Below are positions 42,162-51,045 of a DNA stretch of 64,000 bases, in pieces. How positions within the stretch are numbered: position 1 is the first letter of the stretch; each line of letters opens with the position of its first letter. This DNA comes from DATAGF01 sp963813355 (GTDB taxonomy: Bacteria > Actinomycetota > Thermoleophilia > Miltoncostaeales > Miltoncostaeaceae): positions 62,001-126,000 of the forward strand of contig CAWEYS010000016.1 of the NCBI GenBank assembly GCA_963813355.1, written 5' to 3'. The notes beneath the pieces were generated by a model. The model was not told the DNA's origin and made no database searches. It saw only the letters and a list, made by a program, of their open reading frames with translations. The position numbers and the translations under genes were made by a program.

Positions 42162-43369
42162 GCCGGGTGCTCTACGTGTCGCAGTACTTCGTGAGCGCCG
42201 ACCAGCCGGGCGGCGTGCGCCACTGGCAGCACACCCGCGCCCTGGCGCGGGCGGGCCACGAGGTCTCGGTCGTCACGTCCTACGTCCAGCACAAGGAGCG
42301 GACCGTCCCGGAGCGCTACCGCGGCCGGCGGGTCGTGCACGAGGTCGAGGACGGCCTCGACGTCTGGCGCACCTACTCCACGCCCGGCTACGGCCGCGAC
42401 GTGCGCTCGCGCCTGGCCAGCTACGGCACCTTCGCCTGGTGGGCCGCCGTCGCCGGCGCCCGCGCGCCGCGACCGGACGTGGTCGTGGCCTCGTCGCCCT
42501 CGCTGCCGTCGGCCGCCGCCGCGGCGGCGCTCGCCCGGGCCCGCGGCGCCCGGTTCCTCCTCGAGGTGCGGGACCTGTGGCCGGAGTCGGCGGTCGCGAT
42601 GGGCCTGATGGGCGAGGGCCCGGCGACCGCCGCCGCGCGCCGCCTCGAGGCCTTCTGCTACCGGCGGGCCGACCGGATCGTCGCGCTGACCGAGGGCATC
42701 CGCGACGGCATCGTCGCCGCGGGGGTGCCGGCGTCGAAGGTCGTCCTCATCACGAACGGCGTGGACCTGGAGATCGGGAACGGGACGCGTCCGGCGCGCG
42801 CGCCCGTGCCCGACGAGGCCTTCGTCGCGATGTACGTCGGCGCCCACGGCACCTACAGCTCCCTCGAGACGGTCCTCGACGCCGCCGCGCGGCTGCGCGA
42901 CGCGCCCGACGTGCGGCTGGTGCTGGTGGGCAACGGCGACCGCAAGCCCGCGCTGGTCACGTCGGCGCGCGAGCGCGGGCTGGACAACGTCGCCTTCGTC
43001 GACCCGGTGCCCAAGCGCGAGGTGCCCTCGTGGCTCGCGCGCGCCGACGCCTGCGTACTGCCCTACCAGGACAACCCGCTCTTCGCGGGCGCCCTGCCCA
43101 ACAAGGCCTTCGACTACCTGGGCGCCGGGCGGCCCATCGTTGCCTCCGCGCCGGCCGGGGAGCTGACGCGCATGGTCGAGCGCGCCGGCTGCGGGGTCGC
43201 GGTGCCGCCGGAGGACGGCGCCGCGCTCGCGCAGGCGATCCGGACGCTCGCCGCCGACCGCGACGGCGCCCGCCGCATGGGCGAGAGCGGCCGCCGCTAC
43301 GCGCTCGCCCACTACGATCGCGCCGCCCTGGCCGCGCGGTTCGTCGCCACCGTCGAGTCCCTTGCCTGA
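42158..43369 (+). CDS. GT4 glycosyltransferase (WbuB/WcaI-like)
   Basis: A 403-residue GT-B enzyme of the WbuB-like group, which often transfers deoxy-amino sugars. It starts VSRVLYVSQYFVSADQPGGV and carries the VVTSYVQHK loop, FLLEVRDLWPESAVAMGLM, LITNGVDLEI and, in the donor half, VAMYVGAHGTYSSLETVLDA, FVDPVPKREVPSWLARADAC and PLFAGALPNKAFDYLGAGRP. The GTG at 42158 overlaps the previous TGA by 4 bp. It shares no obvious frame disturbance. Sugar specificity is not deducible. Confidence 0.87.
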   Translation: MSRVLYVSQYFVSADQPGGVRHWQHTRALARAGHEVSVVTSYVQHKERTVPERYRGRRVVHEVEDGLDVWRTYSTPGYGRDVRSRLASYGTFAWWAAVAGARAPRPDVVVASSPSLPSAAAAAALARARGARFLLEVRDLWPESAVAMGLMGEGPATAAARRLEAFCYRRADRIVALTEGIRDGIVAAGVPASKVVLITNGVDLEIGNGTRPARAPVPDEAFVAMYVGAHGTYSSLETVLDAAARLRDAPDVRLVLVGNGDRKPALVTSARERGLDNVAFVDPVPKREVPSWLARADACVLPYQDNPLFAGALPNKAFDYLGAGRPIVASAPAGELTRMVERAGCGVAVPPEDGAALAQAIRTLAADRDGARRMGESGRRYALAHYDRAALAARFVATVESLA

Positions 43370-44015
43370 TCCCTCACCCACCGTCCCCGGCCCCGTCGGA
43401 GGGCGCGCGAAGCGCGCCACGGACCTGGCGCTGGCCGTGCCGCTGGCCGTCGCGACCGCGCCGGTCATGGCCGCGATCGCGGTCTGGATCCGCCGCGACT
43501 CGCCCGGCCCGGCGCTCTATCGCCAGCGGCGCGTCGGGTACGCCGGCGCGCCCTTCACCCTGCTGAAGTTCCGCACGATGGTCGTCGGTGCCGAGGGCAT
43601 GGGCGCCGGCCTGGCCGTCCGCGACGGCGACGACCGGATCACCCGCGCGGGACGGGTCCTGCGCCGGCTGTCCCTCGACGAGCTGCCCCAGCTGTGGAAC
43701 GTCATCCGCGGCGACATGAGCCTGGTGGGCCCGCGCCCGACGGTCGCCTCGCAGGTGGAGCTGTACGACGCCCGCCAGCGACGGCGCCTGCTGGCGCGCC
43801 CGGGGCTCACGGGCCTGGCGCAGGTGAGCGGCCGCAACGCGATCCCATGGTCGGAGCGGATCGAGATGGACGTCGCCTACGTCAACGCCTGGACCCCCCG
43901 CCGCGACCTGGCGATCCTCGCCCGCACCGCGCGCGTGGTGCTCGGGCGCGGCGGCACGTACGCGAGCGAGCGGGGCGGGTTCGACCTCAGCCGCCCCGGA
44001 GGGCCGGATGGCTGA
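43362..44015 (+). CDS. initiating phosphoglycosyl transferase (PglC/WcaJ C-domain type)
   Basis: A 217-residue bacterial sugar transferase of the small, single-membrane-helix type. The hydrophobic reentrant helix is DLALAVPLAVATAPVMAAIA, followed by the hallmark PGPALYRQRRVG, FTLLKFRTM, DELPQLWNVIRGDMSLVGPRP and RPGLTGLAQVSGRN. It moves a sugar-1-phosphate from UDP-sugar to undecaprenyl phosphate, the first step of repeat-unit assembly. It overlaps the GT4 stop by 8 bp and the ATP-grasp start by 8 bp. TTG 43362 is the start. Confidence 0.92.
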   Translation: MPDPSPTVPGPVGGRAKRATDLALAVPLAVATAPVMAAIAVWIRRDSPGPALYRQRRVGYAGAPFTLLKFRTMVVGAEGMGAGLAVRDGDDRITRAGRVLRRLSLDELPQLWNVIRGDMSLVGPRPTVASQVELYDARQRRRLLARPGLTGLAQVSGRNAIPWSERIEMDVAYVNAWTPRRDLAILARTARVVLGRGGTYASERGGFDLSRPGGPDG

Positions 44016-45012
44016 CGTCACCGTCCTGCTGACCTGCGCCGGCCAGCGCGTGGACATCGTCCGCGCCTTCCGCGACGCGCTCGACGCCGGCGGCCACGAC
44101 GGCCGCGTGCTGGTCAGCGACCTCGACCCGCTCTCGCCGTCGCTGTTCGCCGCCGACGCGGTGATCGAGCTGCCGCCGGTGGCCGACCCCGGCTACGGCG
44201 CCGCGGTCGCCGAGGCGTGCGCGCGCGAGGGCGTGCGCGCGGTGCTGCCCCTGACCGACCTCGACCCGGTGGTGCTCGCCCGGGCGGCGCCCGCCATCGA
44301 GGGCGCCGGGGCGCGCGTGTTCCTGCCGAGCCCCGAGGTCGCCTACGGGTGCCAGGACAAGTGGGAGTGCCACCGGATGCTGGTCGACCGCGGCCTGCCC
44401 TCCCCGCCGACGTGGCTGCCGGCCGACGCCGACCCCGCCCTCCTGCCCTACCCGGTGCTGGTGAAGCCGCGGCTCGGCTTCGCCGCGCGCCACATCTACC
44501 GCTGCGCCGACCCCGGCGAGCTGGCCTTCTTCCTGCGCTACACGCCCGCCGAGAGCGTGATCCAGCGGGCCCTGCCCGGCGCCGAGTTCAGCATCGACTG
44601 CCTCGGCGACCTGGACGGCCGGGCGCTCGGCGCGGTGCCGCGCAAGATGATCCAGGCCAAGGGGGGCGAGCAGATCAAGGGGGAGACCCTCGACGACCCC
44701 CAGCTCACCGAGCTGGGGGCGGCCGCGGTGGAGGCCCTCGGCCTGGCCGGCCCCAGCACCGTGCAGTGCTTCCGCGAGGACGGGGCGATCCTCGGCATCA
44801 CCGACATCAACACGCGCTTCGGCGGCGCCTTCCCCCTGCCCCAGGCGGCCGGCGCGGCCTACCCCGAGACCATCCTCGCCATCGCCGCGGGCGAGCGCCC
44901 GCCGGCCCGCGTGGGCGCCCACGCGCCCGGCGTCGTCATGACGCGGTTCCTCGACCAGACCATCCTGAGGCGCGAACCCCACGGTCTCGCCCCCCTCTGG
45001 CGCGTCCACTAG
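44008..45012 (+). CDS. ATP-grasp ligase of the polysaccharide locus, copy 2
   Basis: A 334-residue ATP-grasp enzyme with a CarB-like opening MADVTVLLTCAGQRVDIVRA and a second Rossmann strand RVLVSDLDPLSPSLFAAD. The ATP-grasp core has QDKWECHRMLVDRGLPSPPT, LVKPRLGFAARHIYRC, VIQRALPGAEFSIDCLGDLD and the metal-binding ITDINTRFGGAFPLPQAAG. It is clearly a different subfamily from the enzyme at 38594. It probably links a carboxylic acid to an amine or phosphate in precursor synthesis. The ATG overlaps the sugar transferase by 8 bp. Confidence 0.83.
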   Translation: MADVTVLLTCAGQRVDIVRAFRDALDAGGHDGRVLVSDLDPLSPSLFAADAVIELPPVADPGYGAAVAEACAREGVRAVLPLTDLDPVVLARAAPAIEGAGARVFLPSPEVAYGCQDKWECHRMLVDRGLPSPPTWLPADADPALLPYPVLVKPRLGFAARHIYRCADPGELAFFLRYTPAESVIQRALPGAEFSIDCLGDLDGRALGAVPRKMIQAKGGEQIKGETLDDPQLTELGAAAVEALGLAGPSTVQCFREDGAILGITDINTRFGGAFPLPQAAGAAYPETILAIAAGERPPARVGAHAPGVVMTRFLDQTILRREPHGLAPLWRVH

Positions 45013-45024
45013 GGTCCCCCGGAC

Positions 45025-45864
45025 GTGGAGCGCGAGATCACCCTCAGGGACTACGGCCGCGTGCTGTGGAGCGGCCGTTGGCTCATCCTCGCGGCGACCC
45101 TCGCGGCCGCGCTCGTGGGGCTCATCCTGACCTTCGTGACCACGACGGAGTACGTGGGCACGTCCGAGGTCTACCTCGGCCAGGCGACCTCGGTGTCGGG
45201 CACGCCGGTGTCCACGCCGTCCACCAACCCGGCCACGGCGCCCACGGCCCTGACCGGCGACGAGATCGTCATCAGCGTGGCCCGCGAGCTCGGCGTGTCG
45301 CCCAGCCGGGTGCGCCAGGGCGTGGAGCTGACGGCGCCGCGCGCGCCCGGCGGCTCCGTCGGCAACCAGCCGACGATCGCCACGATCAGGTTCAGCGACG
45401 AGAGCCGCGACATCGCCCGGCGCGGCGCCAACCTGTACGCCGAGGCGGTGCTCGACAAGTCGCGCGAGAGCTCGGCGGAGATCGTCCAGACCTACGAGCA
45501 GGCGGTGGCGCGCTCCACCGTCCAGGTCCAGCGGCTGCAGGCCGAGCTGGCCGGCTACCGGCGCGAGCTCGCGCAGAACCCGGGCGGCGAGCAGGCGATC
45601 CTGCTGCAGTCGCTGCTCGCCAGCGCCGGCCAGCAGCTGCAGGTGGCGTCCACCGAGCTGGCCGACCAGCGGCTGAACCTGGTCAAGGAGCGCCAGTACG
45701 GCCAGCCCGACATCGTCTCGCTGGCGCAGAGCCCCAGCTCCTCCAGCAGCCTCCCCAACCGCGCGCGCACGGTCCTGCTGGCCGCCGTCATCGGGCTGAT
45801 CGTGGGCGTCATCGTGGTGTTCGTGTGGCGAGGGAGCCCCGCGGGGCGTGCGGCTCCGGAGTAG
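45025..45864 (+). CDS. Wzz-like chain-length determinant protein without kinase domain
   Basis: A 279-residue polysaccharide co-polymerase. A short cytosolic N-terminus (REITLRDYGRVLWSGRWL) leads to TM1 (LILAATLAAALVGLILTF). The extracytoplasmic part includes a coiled-coil-like helix near residues 135-235 (SAEIVQTYEQAVARSTVQVQ onward) with the Pro-containing end PNRARTVLLAAVIGLIVGVI forming TM2. The C-terminus stops 14 residues later, so the tyrosine-kinase domain found fused in many actinobacterial homologues is absent. It would set chain length together with the polymerase genes at 33277 and 35932. GTG start at 45025. Confidence 0.8.
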   Translation: MEREITLRDYGRVLWSGRWLILAATLAAALVGLILTFVTTTEYVGTSEVYLGQATSVSGTPVSTPSTNPATAPTALTGDEIVISVARELGVSPSRVRQGVELTAPRAPGGSVGNQPTIATIRFSDESRDIARRGANLYAEAVLDKSRESSAEIVQTYEQAVARSTVQVQRLQAELAGYRRELAQNPGGEQAILLQSLLASAGQQLQVASTELADQRLNLVKERQYGQPDIVSLAQSPSSSSSLPNRARTVLLAAVIGLIVGVIVVFVWRGSPAGRAAPE

Positions 45865-47305
45865 AGCCGCCGCCGCGCCCGTCGTGACGGCGGCGCTCGC
45901 GGCGGCGCTCACGGCGGCGGTGGCGACCGGGTGCGGCGGCGGGGGCGGCGACGCGGCCGAGACCACCGCCCCCGCCTCCGCCCCAGCCCCCGCGCCCGCC
46001 CCCGGCCCCCTGCCCGATGGCCCGCCCGTCGAGGTGCGCGTGATCGACGGCGACACCGAGGCGCCCGTCCCGGGGGCGGCGGTCGAGGCGATCCGGGGCG
46101 GGGTCGTCGTCGCCCGCGCGGAGGCCGACGCCGAGGGGCGCGCCGAGGTCCCGCTCGGCACCGCCGCGGTGACCGCCGCGGCGGCGCCCTTCGCGCCGGC
46201 GCGCGAGCGGGTGCGGGAGGGGGCGGCGGAGGTCGAGCTCTACGACCCGCGCCTGCAGAGCCCCGAGTACGGCGGCGACTCCTCCCGCGAGCGCTACGTC
46301 GCCGGCGTGCGGGTGCCGCCCCCGCGCGGCGAGCCCGCGTGGACCTTCGAGAGCCGCACGCTCATCGAGTTCCCACCGGCGGTGAGGGACGGGCTGGTGG
46401 TGTTCGGGACCAACTCGGGGCGCGTCTACGCGCTCGGCGCCGACGACGGCGAGCTGGCCTGGGCGCGGCGCCAGAAGGGCGAGATCGCCTCGACCCCGGC
46501 GATCGACGGGGGCTCGGTGTACGTCTCCTCGATGGACGGCACCCTCACCGCCTACGGCGCCGGGGCCGGGGTGCCGCTCTGGAGCTTCTCGACGGACGGC
46601 AGCCCGATCGAGAGCTCGCCCCTGGTCGTCGACGGCCTCGTCTACGTCGGCACCTGGGCGGGGGGCCTCCACGCGGTCAACGCGGCGACCGGCGAGCAGC
46701 GCTGGCGCTACCAGGCGCCGGACGACATCAAGGGCAGCGCGGCGCTGGCGAACGGGCTGATCGTGGTGGGCGACTACTCCGGCAACGTCCACGCCCTCGA
46801 CCCGGCGACGGGCGCCGAGCGCTGGACGTACACGGGCGGGACCCGCTTCTACGGCGGCCCCGCGGTGCGCGGGGACACGATCGTGATCGGCGACGTCGGC
46901 GGGGCGGTCATCGCCATCGACGCCCGCAGCGGAGCCGAGCGGTGGCGCCACTCGACCGGCGGCTCCTACGTCTACTCCTCGCCCGCGATCGCCGACGGCG
47001 CCGCCTACGTCGGCTCGTACAACGGCACCTTCCAGGCGCTCGAGCTCACCGACGGGTCGGTGCGATGGTCCTTCGACGTCGGCGGGCGCATCTCCGGCTC
47101 GGCGACGGTCGTCGACGGCGTCGTCTACACCGCCCGCCTCTACGCGCCCGGTCAGGCCCGCCGCACCTACGGCCTCGACACGCGGACCGGCGCGGTGCGC
47201 TTCGAGGGCGAGGACGGCCGCTACTCGCCCGCCGTGGGCGCCGGGCGGACGCTGTACCTGATCGGGACGCGCCACGTCTATGCCCACCCCGCGCCCACGC
47301 CGTAA
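45848..47305 (+). CDS. lipoprotein with PQQ-type beta-propeller, copy 1
   Basis: A 485-residue exported lipoprotein. The signal peptide ends in TAAVATGCGG, a lipobox with Cys as the first mature residue. A Pro/Ala linker and a carboxypeptidase-regulatory-like beta domain (VEVRVIDGDTEAPVPGAAVE) precede seven to eight PQQ-type blades from about residue 150 (AWTFESRTLIEFPPAV, LYYVGTWAGGLHAVN-type blades such as LVYVGTWAGGLHAVNAATG). Blades carry the repeated GxVyALDxxTG pattern without PQQ-binding residues visible. The gene overlaps the Wzz-like gene by 17 bp and the next paralogue by 26 bp. A structural or assembly role at the cell surface is likely; no enzyme activity is claimed. Confidence 0.8.
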   Translation: MRLRSRAAAAPVVTAALAAALTAAVATGCGGGGGDAAETTAPASAPAPAPAPGPLPDGPPVEVRVIDGDTEAPVPGAAVEAIRGGVVVARAEADAEGRAEVPLGTAAVTAAAAPFAPARERVREGAAEVELYDPRLQSPEYGGDSSRERYVAGVRVPPPRGEPAWTFESRTLIEFPPAVRDGLVVFGTNSGRVYALGADDGELAWARRQKGEIASTPAIDGGSVYVSSMDGTLTAYGAGAGVPLWSFSTDGSPIESSPLVVDGLVYVGTWAGGLHAVNAATGEQRWRYQAPDDIKGSAALANGLIVVGDYSGNVHALDPATGAERWTYTGGTRFYGGPAVRGDTIVIGDVGGAVIAIDARSGAERWRHSTGGSYVYSSPAIADGAAYVGSYNGTFQALELTDGSVRWSFDVGGRISGSATVVDGVVYTARLYAPGQARRTYGLDTRTGAVRFEGEDGRYSPAVGAGRTLYLIGTRHVYAHPAPTP

Positions 47306-48524
47306 GCGCCTCTGGCTCGGCCTGGCCGGGCTGGCCGCCGTCCTCGTCGTCGCCGCGGGCGTGCTCGGGTTCGGGCTGTGGCGGGGGTGGTTCGACGAGG
47401 GCAGCGTCGAGGGCACGACCGAGGGGTTCGAGGCGACCGAGGCGCCCCGGGGCGCGGCCGCGGCGGGCGCCTGGCCCGAGTACGGCTACGACGCCCGGCG
47501 CACCCGCGCGAACCCGGCGCTCCGGCTGCGCCCCCCGTTCCGGCAGGCCTGGTCGCACGACGCCGGCTCGCTGCTGGAGTTCCCGCCCGTCCTCGGCGAC
47601 GGGAGGGCCATCGTGGGAACCAACGCCGGGCTCGCGATGGCGCTCGACCTCGACGATGGTCGGCCCCAGTGGACCGTCCGGCTGCGCGGGCGCGTGGCGT
47701 CGTCGCCGGCCCTGGCGGGCGACCTCGCCCTCCTCACCACCATCCGCGGCGACGTGATCGCCCTGCGGGCCGCCACCGGCGCGGAGGTCTGGCGGCGGCG
47801 CGTCGGGTCGGCCGTCGAGTCGTCGCCGCTGGTGGTCGAGGGCGCGGCCTACATCGGCACGCTCGCGGGCCGCGTCATGAAGCTCGACGCCCGCACCGGG
47901 GGCGTGCTCTGGAGCGCCGAGGCCCCCGGCGACGTGAAGGCGAGCCTCGCGCTCTCCGGCCCGAACGTCGTCGTCGGCGACTACTCCGGACGGGTGACGG
48001 CCTACCGACGCTCGGACGGCCGGGTGGTCTGGCAGCGCGAGAGCCCCGGGCCGCGGCTTCGCGGCCCCGGGCGCTTCTACGCGGGCCCGGCGGTGGCCTA
48101 CGGACGCGTCTACATCGGCAACGTCAACGGGCGGGTGATCGCCCTCGACGAGGACACCGGCGAGGTGGCCTGGGTGCGCGTGCTCGACGACTTCGTCTAC
48201 TCGAGCGCCGCGGTGGCCGAGCGCACGGTGATCGTGGGCAGCTACGACGAGCAGGTGCACGCCCTCGACGCCGTGACGGGGCGGCCGCGCTGGGCCTTCG
48301 GCGCGGGTGAGCGCATCTCCGGGTCGGCGTCGGTGATCGGCGACGTCGTGTACGCCTCGACCCTGGCCCGCGAGCCCCGCGACGGGCGCACCGTCGCGCT
48401 CGACCTGCGCACCGGGGAGCGGCTCTGGACCTTCCCCGACGGCCGCTACAGCCCGGCGGTGGCGGTGACGGGCCTGCTCGTCCTGACCGGCGTGCGGACG
48501 CTGTACGGGCTCGTGCCGCGGTGA
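47280..48524 (+). CDS. membrane-anchored PQQ-type beta-propeller protein, copy 2
   Basis: A 414-residue paralogue of the preceding gene. Instead of a lipobox it has an N-terminal TM anchor (LWLGLAGLAAVLVVAAGVLGF) after a basic PTPRPRRKRL start. Blades follow with the same pattern (EFPPVLGDGRAIVGTNAG, TLAGRVMKLDARTGGVLWSA, VYIGNVNGRVIALDEDTG, VIVGSYDEQVHALDAVTG), giving a full propeller to the end. It is closely similar to copy 1 in blade sequence and probably arose by duplication. ATG 47280 overlaps the copy-1 stop by 26 bp and its TGA overlaps murJ by 4 bp. Confidence 0.8.
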   Translation: MPTPRPRRKRLWLGLAGLAAVLVVAAGVLGFGLWRGWFDEGSVEGTTEGFEATEAPRGAAAAGAWPEYGYDARRTRANPALRLRPPFRQAWSHDAGSLLEFPPVLGDGRAIVGTNAGLAMALDLDDGRPQWTVRLRGRVASSPALAGDLALLTTIRGDVIALRAATGAEVWRRRVGSAVESSPLVVEGAAYIGTLAGRVMKLDARTGGVLWSAEAPGDVKASLALSGPNVVVGDYSGRVTAYRRSDGRVVWQRESPGPRLRGPGRFYAGPAVAYGRVYIGNVNGRVIALDEDTGEVAWVRVLDDFVYSSAAVAERTVIVGSYDEQVHALDAVTGRPRWAFGAGERISGSASVIGDVVYASTLAREPRDGRTVALDLRTGERLWTFPDGRYSPAVAVTGLLVLTGVRTLYGLVPR

Positions 48525-50077
48525 CCGTCGGGCGGCTCGCCCGGGCGGCGGCGATCGTCGCCCTGTTCGGGCTGCTGTCCCGGCTGCTGGGGTTCGCCCG
48601 CGAGATCGTCCTCGCCGCGGCCTACGGGACGTCGGGCGCGACCGACGCCTTCGTCAACTCGCTGTTGATCGTCAACACGGTCGCGGCGGTCCTGCTCTAC
48701 ACGCTCGTCACCCTGATCATCCCGGTGTTCCAGCGCGAGCGCGCCGACAACGGCTCCGACAGCGCCTGGCGGCTCGTGTGCGCCCTGGCCGTCTGGACCG
48801 GCCTGGGGCTGGTGGTGCTGGCGTCGCTGGCGGCGATCTTCCCCGAGGTCCCCGCCGCCGTCTTCGGCCTGGACCCGGCGCGCGCCGAGGACACCGCCCA
48901 GCTCATCCGCATCATGTCGCCGGCCATCGCCCTGCAGGGCTTCTCGGCGATCTTCACGGCGATGCTCCAGATCCACGGGCGCTTCGCCGGGCCCGCGGCG
49001 GTCGGCGTGGCGTTCAACTTCGGCATCATCCTCGGCGTCCTGATCGGGAAGGACAGCATCGGCATCGAGGCGGCCGGCTGGGGCGTCGCCATCGGCGCCG
49101 CCCTCCAGGTGCTGCTTCAGCTCCCCCAGTTCTGGCGCCTGCTGCGCGAGGCCGACGTGCGCCCCGTCCTGACCCACCCGGGCCTGGCCGGCGTGGGGCT
49201 GCTCGCCCTGCCGGTGCTCGGCGCGTCCGTGCTCCAGCAGGTCAACAACTTCACCGACAAGATCTTCGCCTCGAGCCTGGAGGCCGGCCGGGTGGCGGCC
49301 CTCAGCTTCGCCAACGCCCTCGGCCAGGCGCCGCGTGCGGCCCTGCTGCTCCCGCTGCTCACGCCGCTCTTCCCGCTCATCGCCCAGCTCATGTCCGAGC
49401 ACCGCGAGACGGAGGCCCTCACCGCCTTCCGCCGCGTTGCCGGCCTGCTCGGGCTGGTGGCCTTCCCGATGTCGCTCCTGCTCGCGATCTGGGCCGACGA
49501 GGTCGCGCAGCTCGCGTTCCAGCGGCAGGCCTGCGGCGCGGACTGCGTCGCCCAGATCGCGCCGCCGCTGGTCTGGTACGCGCTCGGCCTCTGGCCGGCG
49601 TTCCTCTCGCTCCTGCTCAACCGGACGCTGTCGGCGGCGAACATGCAGCGCGACATCCTCTGGACCACGATCGTGACCGTGGTCCTGACGATCGGCCTCG
49701 ACGTCGCCCTGCTCGGGCCGATGGAGCAGGCGGGCCTTGCCCTGGCCGCCACCCTGGGCGTCTTCGCCAACGCCGCGATGCTCCTGGCCCGGATGCGCCG
49801 CCGCTTCCCCGCCCTCGACCTGCGCGGCCTGGCCGCGCGCCAGGCGCGCCTGCTGGGCGCCGCCGCCGCGGGCGCCGCCGCCGCGCTGCTGCTCGACCTC
49901 GCCCTACCGACGGCCGACCTGGCCTCGCTCGAGGTGGCGCCGCTGCTGGTGGTCAAGGCCGCGATCGCCCTCGTCGTCGTCGGGCTCGCGGCCCGCCTCC
50001 TCGCCGCGCCGGAGCTGGCCGAGGGCGCGGGCGCCGTGCGCTCCCTGTTCGGGGGCCGGCGCCGGCGCAGGGGGTAG
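48521..50077 (+). CDS. murJ: MurJ/MVF-family lipid flippase
   Basis: A 518-residue MOP-superfamily transporter with 14 TM segments, as expected for MurJ. It opens RAAAIVALFGLLSRLLGFAREIVLAAAYGTSGATDAFVNSL, the MVF signature, with the second family region VNNFTDKIFASSLEAGRVAAL and SFANALGQAPRAALLLPLLT. In this locus it may flip lipid-linked repeat units rather than, or as well as, lipid II; the sequence does not settle it. GTG 48521 overlaps the upstream propeller gene by 4 bp. The C-terminal Arg-rich end is normal. Confidence 0.88.
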   Translation: MTVGRLARAAAIVALFGLLSRLLGFAREIVLAAAYGTSGATDAFVNSLLIVNTVAAVLLYTLVTLIIPVFQRERADNGSDSAWRLVCALAVWTGLGLVVLASLAAIFPEVPAAVFGLDPARAEDTAQLIRIMSPAIALQGFSAIFTAMLQIHGRFAGPAAVGVAFNFGIILGVLIGKDSIGIEAAGWGVAIGAALQVLLQLPQFWRLLREADVRPVLTHPGLAGVGLLALPVLGASVLQQVNNFTDKIFASSLEAGRVAALSFANALGQAPRAALLLPLLTPLFPLIAQLMSEHRETEALTAFRRVAGLLGLVAFPMSLLLAIWADEVAQLAFQRQACGADCVAQIAPPLVWYALGLWPAFLSLLLNRTLSAANMQRDILWTTIVTVVLTIGLDVALLGPMEQAGLALAATLGVFANAAMLLARMRRRFPALDLRGLAARQARLLGAAAAGAAAALLLDLALPTADLASLEVAPLLVVKAAIALVVVGLAARLLAAPELAEGAGAVRSLFGGRRRRRG

Positions 50078-50087
50078 GCTGTCCGGC

Positions 50088-51029
50088 GTGCCGACCTCCG
50101 TCGTCACCGGCGGTGCCGGGTTCCTGGGCTCGCACCTCTGCGACCGCCTGCTCGCCGAGGGCCACCGCGTCCTGTGCGTCGACAACCTCGACACCGGGAC
50201 GCTCGAGAACATCGAGCACATCCGCAGCCCGTCGTTCGTCTTCGTCCAGCACGACATGATCGAGCACCTGGCCCTCGCCGAGCCGGTGAACTACGTCTTC
50301 CACCTCGCGAGCCCGGCCAGCCCGATCGACTACCTGCGCCTGCCGCTGCATACCCTCAAGGTGGGCTCCTACGGCACGCACAACGCGCTCGGACTCGCGA
50401 AGCGCCATCGCGCGCGCTTCCTCCTCGCCTCGACCTCCGAGGTGTACGGCGACCCCAAGGAGCACCCCCAGTCCGAGGGCTACTGGGGGAACGTGAACCC
50501 GATCGGCCCGCGGGGCGTCTACGACGAGGCCAAGCGGTACGCGGAGGCCCTGACCATGGCGTACCACCGCCAGCAGGGCGTCAACACGCACATCGCGCGC
50601 ATCTTCAACACCTACGGGCCCCGCATGCGCCCGCACGACGGGCGGGCGATCCCGACCTTCCTGCGCCAGGCCCTGGCGGACAAGCCGCTGACGGTGTTCG
50701 GCGACGGCGGCCAGACCCGCTCGTTCTGCTACGTCTCCGACCTCGTCGACGGGCTCCTGCGGCTGATCGACTGCGGCCACCACGAGCCGGTGAACCTGGG
50801 CAACCCGTCCGAGTTCACGATCCTCGAGCTCGCCGAGGTGGTCGTCCGCGTGACGGGCAGCCGCTCGCCGATCGTCTTCGAGGCCCTGCCGGTCAACGAC
50901 CCGGCGGTGCGCCGGCCGGACATCGCGCTCGCCCAGGAGCTGCTCGACTGGTCGCCGGCGGTCGAGCTCGAGCACGGCCTCCGGCTGACGCTGGCCGCGA
51001 TGGGGTCGGGGGTACCGCTCGCTCCCTGA
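50088..51029 (+). CDS. UDP-glucuronate decarboxylase (UXS-like SDR)
   Basis: A 313-residue extended SDR that turns UDP-glucuronate into UDP-xylose. NAD-binding GGAGFLGSHLCDRLLAEGH, DNLDTGTLENI and the family-typical FHLASPASPIDYLRLP. Catalytic Ser-Tyr-Lys are in LASTSEVYGDPKEHPQ and GVYDEAKRYAEAL. The RIFNTYGPRMRPHDGRAIPTF segment distinguishes UXS from GalE. It supplies a pentose for the polysaccharide. GTG 50088 follows murJ by 10 bases. Related nucleotide-sugar dehydratases cannot be excluded but the match to UXS is good. Confidence 0.86.
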   Translation: MPTSVVTGGAGFLGSHLCDRLLAEGHRVLCVDNLDTGTLENIEHIRSPSFVFVQHDMIEHLALAEPVNYVFHLASPASPIDYLRLPLHTLKVGSYGTHNALGLAKRHRARFLLASTSEVYGDPKEHPQSEGYWGNVNPIGPRGVYDEAKRYAEALTMAYHRQQGVNTHIARIFNTYGPRMRPHDGRAIPTFLRQALADKPLTVFGDGGQTRSFCYVSDLVDGLLRLIDCGHHEPVNLGNPSEFTILELAEVVVRVTGSRSPIVFEALPVNDPAVRRPDIALAQELLDWSPAVELEHGLRLTLAAMGSGVPLAP

Positions 51030-51045
51030 GCCGGCCCCGGCAGCG

